Source: an uncultured Synechococcus sp. (lineage in GTDB: Bacteria > Cyanobacteriota > Cyanobacteriia > PCC-6307 > Cyanobiaceae). From it: 17,583 nucleotides of DNA. The position numbers and the translations under genes are program-made. Location of the stretch: positions 1 through 17,583 of the forward strand of contig CALGVO010000084.1 of NCBI GenBank assembly GCA_937930135.1, given 5' to 3'. Below, in pieces: positions 14,073 through 17,583 of this stretch. Numbering within the stretch: the stretch's first letter is position 1; each line of letters begins with the position of its first letter. The notes below the pieces were generated by a model, which was given only the letters and a program-made list of their open reading frames with translations, made no database searches and had not been told where the DNA came from.

Positions 14073-15251
14073 TTAGGCACCAAGCCAGATCAGGTCGTCG
14101 CACTGCCGGTCCCGTTGCCGCTGCTCCGCCTCGGCGCGGTCGGTGCAGGGTTCCAGTGCGAGTTCGGCCTGGCGGCCCTGGCCATGCAGGAGTCGTTGCT
14201 CAGCGATCGCCTGCTCCAGGCGCTGCGTGGGGCCATGGCACACCAGCACCCGGCGCTCCGATGGGGCGGAAGCGGCCAGGGAGGAGGGCAAATCGCGGAT
14301 GTCATCGAGACAGAAACTGAAGCCAACACCAGCACCATCACCGCCGCTGGCGCCGAAGCGTTTCACCAGGGCGTCGTAGCGACCACCCCGGGCCACCACC
14401 ACGGGTGCGGACTGTCCCTGGCAGATCAGCTGAAACACCAAACCGTCATAGAGGCCGTAATGGGATTGGAAGCTCGGATCCAGCTGCAGGGTGACGTCCT
14501 GGGCCCGGGCGAGGGGCGTCAGGTGTTCGAACAACCGCTCCAGTTCGCGCAGGCAGGGTTGAGGCCCGAACAATCGCCTCAGGGCTTCGAGCACGGTGTT
14601 CGGTTCACCACGCAGATCCATCAGGCGTGTCAACCGCTCCATCGTGGTGGCATCCAGATCCAGGGCCTCGAGGCTGAGCCGGTCGTAGCGCATCAGGGCG
14701 ATGCGGATCGCTTCCCGTTCCGTATCGCGGAAGGGAGCCAGGATCAGGGTCATCAGGTCGGCATGGCCGAGCAGCAGCCGCACCTGCGGATTCCCCTGAA
14801 GATCGAGGCTGGCCAGGGCATCCATCAACAGCGTCAGCAGCTCCAGTTCGGCGCCGATCGCATTGGCACCGAAGAGTTCCACGCCGCTGTGCAGTTTCTC
14901 TTCGATGCATTGGCGGCCTTCATCGGCCTGGCGACTTTCAAACACCGTGCCCGACGCCCACAGCCGCAGGGGCCGACTGCGCTTGGCAAACCGGGTGCTG
15001 GCCGCCCGGGCGATGGAGGCCGTCATTTCCGGCCTGAGACCGAGCGGTTCATCCGCCACCAGTCGCACGATGTCTTCACTGGCGATCCCGCCGCCGGCTT
15101 TGAGGGTGTCGAGCCGCTCCACCCGCGGTGGTGCCACTTCCTCGTAGCCCCAAAGCCGATACACCGAAGCAAGGCGCTCCCTGAGCCGATGGTTGTGTTC
15201 GACCTGCTGGGGATTCAGATCGCGGGCTCCCGCCGCCGGTTGAAGGGCCAT
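14073..15251 (-). CDS. hisZ: ATP phosphoribosyltransferase regulatory subunit HisZ
   Basis: HisZ is a catalytically inactive paralogue of histidyl-tRNA synthetase. It binds short-form HisG and makes it an active, histidine-regulated ATP phosphoribosyltransferase, the first step of histidine synthesis. The 392-residue product has the class-II core: LRPEMTASIAR, the EKLHSGVELFGA segment, and GGRYDALVKRFG followed by AGVGFSF. The anticodon-binding domain of true HisRS is reduced or absent, and the overall length fits HisZ. ATG at 15251 is chosen, 23 bases after the phosphatase gene ends; an upstream ATG at 15347 would overlap it. Genuine HisRS is the alternative but is usually longer, with a clear C-terminal domain. 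hisG is not in the window. The neighbouring IMPase-family gene may serve the same pathway. Confidence 0.88.
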   Translation of the reverse strand: MALQPAAGARDLNPQQVEHNHRLRERLASVYRLWGYEEVAPPRVERLDTLKAGGGIASEDIVRLVADEPLGLRPEMTASIARAASTRFAKRSRPLRLWASGTVFESRQADEGRQCIEEKLHSGVELFGANAIGAELELLTLLMDALASLDLQGNPQVRLLLGHADLMTLILAPFRDTEREAIRIALMRYDRLSLEALDLDATTMERLTRLMDLRGEPNTVLEALRRLFGPQPCLRELERLFEHLTPLARAQDVTLQLDPSFQSHYGLYDGLVFQLICQGQSAPVVVARGGRYDALVKRFGASGGDGAGVGFSFCLDDIRDLPSSLAASAPSERRVLVCHGPTQRLEQAIAEQRLLHGQGRQAELALEPCTDRAEAEQRQRDRQCDDLIWLGA

Positions 15252-15274
15252 CGCGATGGGTCCACTGGGCCTTC

Positions 15275-16120
15275 TCAGGATCCCATGGCCCCCAGCGCTG
15301 GCGCCCCATAGCTGGCCCCATCCAGGGGTTCGATGCCGGCCAGGCACTGCCGCAACGGGGTATGCAGTCCTGGCCCCGCCGCCACGATTCGACCCTCGTG
15401 GAGATCAAACGGGGCGTCGCCATAGCCGCTCACCACGCCACCGGCCAATTCCACCAGAGCCACGCCGGCCGCCAGATCCCAGGGCGCCAGTCCCCGTTCC
15501 CAGTAGCCATCCACAAGTCCGGCAGCCACAAACGCCAGGTCCACCGCCGCGGCGCCGCCCCGTCGCACGCCCCGACTCTGGTGCGTCAACGTGCAGAACT
15601 CGGCGTAGTTGTTGTCGAGGCGGTTGTGTCGGTCGTAGGCAAAGCCGGTGACCAGCAGGGAATCCTGCAGGCTGCTGCAGTCGCTCACATGGATGGGAGC
15701 GTCGTTGCAGAAGGCGCCGAGGCCAGGGCAGGCGTGATAGGTCTGCTTCAGGTAGGGCACATCGATGGCCCCCAGCAGGGGCCGACCCTCCAGAGTCAGG
15801 CCCACGGATGTGGCGAAAAAGGGATAGCCGTGGGCGAAGTTGGTGGTGCCATCGAGCGGGTCGACGACCCATTGCAGCCCTTGGTTCGGGCCACTGAGGC
15901 CCGATTCCTCCGCCAGGATGCCGATCTCCGGCGTGCGTTTTCGCAGCAGTCCAAGAACTTCGGCTTCGGCTGCCAGGTCGGCCTCCGTCACCAGATCGCC
16001 GATGCGTCCCTTGCTGCGGATCGAGGTGAGTTGACCGTAGTGGGCCATCAGCACCGAACCGCCCACCTCTGCGGCCTGGCGGGCGATCGCGTGCAGATGA
16101 TTGATCTGTTGCTGGTCCAT
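15275..16120 (-). CDS. Inositol monophosphatase-family phosphatase (SuhB/HisN-like)
   Basis: This 281-residue Mg2+-dependent phosphatase carries the complete IMPase signature: EES at 71-73, DPLDGTTNFAHG at 87-98, and the C-terminal WDLAAG at 214-219, which together bind two or three metals and the phosphate. Likely substrates are inositol phosphate or, given hisZ 23 bases downstream, histidinol phosphate (HisN function). The bisphosphate nucleotidase CysQ branch is less likely. The start at 16120 is chosen because GAGGA lies 8 bases upstream, overlapping the ferredoxin stop, with a 4-base intergenic gap. The ORF is open upstream but would overlap the ferredoxin gene. The family call is secure. 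The substrate cannot be decided from motifs. Confidence 0.9.
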   Translation of the reverse strand: MDQQQINHLHAIARQAAEVGGSVLMAHYGQLTSIRSKGRIGDLVTEADLAAEAEVLGLLRKRTPEIGILAEESGLSGPNQGLQWVVDPLDGTTNFAHGYPFFATSVGLTLEGRPLLGAIDVPYLKQTYHACPGLGAFCNDAPIHVSDCSSLQDSLLVTGFAYDRHNRLDNNYAEFCTLTHQSRGVRRGGAAAVDLAFVAAGLVDGYWERGLAPWDLAAGVALVELAGGVVSGYGDAPFDLHEGRIVAAGPGLHTPLRQCLAGIEPLDGASYGAPALGAMGS

Positions 16121-16124
16121 CACG

Positions 16125-16493
16125 TCAGTCCTCATCCAGCGGCAGCCCCGGGCGCACCTGTCCCCGTCCGAAGTGACGCCCGAACTGGAGGTCATACACC
16201 TCATCTTCATCCTGGGTTTCGGCCTCAAGCGGTCCCACCGCCCGTGCCACGCAGAGAAGGCCGTAGCCCTTGGCACGCAACTCCTTCGAGAGGCCCATCG
16301 CCTCGCGCTGGTCGAGTTCACCACTCAGCACGCGCACAGCGCAGGCGGTGCAGCAGCCATTGCGGCAGGAGAAGGGCAGGGGATCACCTTGGGCTTCAAA
16401 GCTTTTAAGGATGTACTGCCCCTCAGGCACCTCATGGGTGATCGTTCGATGCGCCTGACGCCAATGAATCGTGACCCGATGGCTGCGTGACAT
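16125..16493 (-). CDS. Plant-type [2Fe-2S] ferredoxin with C-terminal extension
   Basis: This 122-residue ferredoxin would carry one [2Fe-2S] cluster. The ligand pattern CX4CX2C is in CRNGCCTAC (C43, C48, C51), with the fourth ligand C81 in YGLLCVA. C47, beside C48, is an extra cysteine. Photosynthetic PetF is about 97-99 residues; this protein has a polar, acidic then basic C-terminal tail at about 95-122 that such ferredoxins lack. In plants and cyanobacteria, C-terminally extended ferredoxins are called FdC proteins, but I cannot assign FdC1 or FdC2 from sequence alone. It is the first gene of a leftward run and reads divergently from tRNA-Ser, 54 bases away. No Shine-Dalgarno precedes ATG 16493. 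Confidence 0.87.
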   Translation of the reverse strand: MSRSHRVTIHWRQAHRTITHEVPEGQYILKSFEAQGDPLPFSCRNGCCTACAVRVLSGELDQREAMGLSKELRAKGYGLLCVARAVGPLEAETQDEDEVYDLQFGRHFGRGQVRPGLPLDED

Positions 16494-16518
16494 GGCTGGT
16501 GGTGAGGGAACGCCCTGC

Positions 16519-16524
16519 TACATT
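16519..16524 (+). promoter_or_regulatory. Weak -10 candidate for tRNA-Ser
   Basis: TACATT in the 54-base gap between the divergent ferredoxin gene and the tRNA resembles a -10 hexamer. It is about 24 bases before the mature tRNA 5' end, a reasonable leader. No convincing -35 is seen 17 bases upstream. Confidence 0.3.
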
Positions 16525-16547
16525 CTCACTTGCCACACCCAGCCTCT

Positions 16548-16634
16548 GGAGAGGTGGCCGAGTGGTCGAAGGCGCAGCACTGGAAATGCTGTATAGGGGC
16601 AACTCTATCGAGGGTTCGAATCCCTCCCTCTCCG
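16548..16634 (+). tRNA. tRNA-Ser (anticodon GGA)
   Basis: An 87-base class-II tRNA folds cleanly. The acceptor stem is GGAGAGG with CCTCTCC. The D-arm region begins TGGCCGAGTGG. The anticodon stem is CAGCA/TGCTG with loop CTGGAAA, giving anticodon GGA for UCC/UCU serine codons. A long variable arm (around GTATAGGGGCAACTCTATC) is diagnostic of serine. The T-arm is GAGGG-TTCGAAT-CCCTC. The discriminator is G and CCA is not encoded. It is the only plus-strand gene in the window and is followed by its own terminator. Confidence 0.97.
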
Positions 16635-16642
16635 TTTCGAAG

Positions 16643-16668
16643 TCCGGCCCCAGAGGCCGGATTTTTTT
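16643..16668 (+). terminator. Intrinsic terminator after tRNA-Ser
   Basis: TCCGGCC, a 5-base loop CCAGA, and GGCCGGA form a 7-bp GC-rich stem directly followed by seven Ts at 16662-16668. It lies 8 bases past the tRNA 3' end, as expected for a rho-independent terminator of this gene. Confidence 0.92.
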
Positions 16669-16692
16669 GTCATCTTCCGGTTTGCTGCCATC

Positions 16693-16718
16693 AAAAAGCC
16701 CCGCTTTTGGAGCGGGGC
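16693..16718 (-). terminator. Intrinsic terminator of pstB
   Basis: Read on the minus strand, GCCCCGC, a 7-base loop and GCGGGGC are followed by five Ts (plus-strand As at 16693-16697). It lies about 50 bases after the pstB stop and ends the leftward phosphate-transport transcript before it meets the tRNA. The plus-strand side has no T-run, so it acts in one direction. Confidence 0.88.
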
Positions 16719-16768
16719 ATGGAAGCAAGCGTCGCCAGGCCTACGATGCGTTGGCAGCGCCATCGAGA

Positions 16769-17583
16769 TCAACCGAAGCGGCCAGACACGTAATCTTGGG
16801 TGGCTTGTTGTGTAGGAGCGTTGAAAATCTTCTCGGTTTCGTTGAATTCCACCAGGTAACCAACCTTTCCGGAACCTCCTTCCTGGGCTTCGGCGTTGTA
16901 GAAGGCAGTCATGTCGCTGACGCGAACGGCCTGCTGCATGTTGTGGGTCACAATCACGATTGTGAAGCTCTTCTTGAGCTCATGCATGGTTTCCTCGATC
17001 TTCAAGGTGGAGATCGGGTCGAGGGCCGAGCAGGGCTCGTCCATTAGAATCACTTCGGGTTGGATGGCGATCGTGCGGGCGATGCAGAGGCGCTGTTGCT
17101 GGCCACCGGAGAGAGAGTAGCCACTCTCATTGAGCTTGTCCTTGCACTCATCCCACACGGCGGCCTGGCGCAGGGAGCGCTCGACCAACTCATCCATGTC
17201 ACCGGTGTAGCCGTTGATCCGGGCCCCGAAGGCGATGTTTTCGTAGATGCTCTTGGGGAAGGGGTTCGGCTGCTGGAACACCATGCCGATACGCCTGCGC
17301 ACTTCCACAGGATCAACGTTGGGGTCATAGAGGTCGGCCCCATCGAAAATGACCCGCCCCTTGAGAGAACAGCCTTCAATCAGGTCGTTCATGCGGTTCA
17401 GGGCCCGCAGCACAGTGGATTTTCCGCAACCCGATGGGCCGATGAAGGCAGTGACCTTGCCGCGGGGGATATCGCAGAAGACGTTGCGGACTGCTTCGTA
17501 GCTGCCGTAGCTGATCGTGACGTTCTGGAGGGAGATGCAGGTATCTTCTGACACCTGCTGGCTGGGAATGGCAGTGGAGAGAG
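16769..17583 (-). CDS. pstB: Phosphate ABC transporter ATP-binding protein PstB (5' end possibly outside the window)
   Basis: PstB is the ATPase that powers high-affinity phosphate import through PstC/PstA with PstS or SphX. Counting from a GTG at 17554, visible motifs are Walker A GPSGCGKST (39-47), Q-loop MVFQQPNPFPKSIYENI, signature LSGGQQQR (148-155) and Walker B VILMDEP (168-174). The PNPFP segment and TAFYNAEAQ near the C terminus are typical of PstB. The GTG at 17554 would give 261 residues, but no Shine-Dalgarno precedes it. The frame stays open to the window edge with a plausible N-terminal extension (STAIPSQQV), so the true start may lie beyond 17583 and the gene is listed as partial. 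pstC and pstA are probably just upstream, outside the window. The gene ends in its own terminator. Confidence 0.95.
   Translation of the reverse strand, partial: LSTAIPSQQVSEDTCISLQNVTISYGSYEAVRNVFCDIPRGKVTAFIGPSGCGKSTVLRALNRMNDLIEGCSLKGRVIFDGADLYDPNVDPVEVRRRIGMVFQQPNPFPKSIYENIAFGARINGYTGDMDELVERSLRQAAVWDECKDKLNESGYSLSGGQQQRLCIARTIAIQPEVILMDEPCSALDPISTLKIEETMHELKKSFTIVIVTHNMQQAVRVSDMTAFYNAEAQEGGSGKVGYLVEFNETEKIFNAPTQQATQDYVSGRFG

Noticed and set aside
13971..15311. Plus-strand open frame of 446 codons antisense to hisZ
   Set aside because: HisZ is recognisable on the other strand. The antisense product is Gln/His/Gly-rich, has no domain, and crosses gene borders.
16548..16634. tRNA-Ser as an integration site for a genomic island
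   Set aside because: No integrase gene and no repeated tRNA 3' end were seen. The neighbours on both sides are core genes.

Overview
The window is GC-rich DNA from a unicellular picocyanobacterium, most likely a marine or brackish Synechococcus/Cyanobium-type organism. The main evidence is a gene set for making and recovering glucosylglycerol (ggpS plus a four-gene ABC importer), a SphX-type phosphate-binding protein, a 78-residue bL28, and cyanobacterial-style HtpG, HisZ and PstB. This placement is inferred from protein families; no database search was possible. Every protein gene I can support lies on the minus strand, and only a tRNA-Ser(GGA) gene lies on the plus strand. I see no mobile element, CRISPR array, rRNA or prophage, and no gene-free stretch longer than 300 bases.

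Layout in the direction of transcription (right to left). (1) pstB, the phosphate-importer ATPase, enters at the right edge and ends in its own hairpin terminator. It faces tRNA-Ser, which has a plus-strand terminator, so the two units converge. (2) A leftward run follows: a [2Fe-2S] ferredoxin with a C-terminal extension, an inositol-monophosphatase-family phosphatase, hisZ, and a small ferredoxin predicted to be seven-iron. (3) Next come htpG, rpmB and an exported PrxQ/BCP-like peroxiredoxin. (4) The compatible-solute block is ggpS-ggtB-ggtC-ggtD-ggtA, with stop/start overlaps or gaps of a few bases, headed by a perfect 9-bp inverted repeat just before the ggpS ribosome-binding site. (5) Ion and phosphate genes follow in the same direction: an RCK-membrane-RCK protein, a 59-residue membrane peptide overlapping corA by four bases, corA, a SphX/PstS-type phosphate-binding protein, and a CHAD-domain protein. 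A possible further gene runs off the left edge.

How the genes fit together. The central block reads as a salt-acclimation unit. GgpS makes glucosylglycerol-phosphate from ADP-glucose and glycerol 3-phosphate, and the Ggt importer recovers leaked or external solute. The downstream RCK protein and CorA would handle cations. The left end is phosphate-themed: a phosphate-binding protein sits 22 bases before a gene for a CHAD protein, a domain known to bind polyphosphate.

The least described items are the 59-residue membrane ORF coupled to corA, the unusual RCK protein without a TVGYG filter, the inverted repeat in the ggpS leader, and the IMPase-family gene beside hisZ, a candidate histidinol-phosphate phosphatase. 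I found no convincing wholly new multi-gene system.
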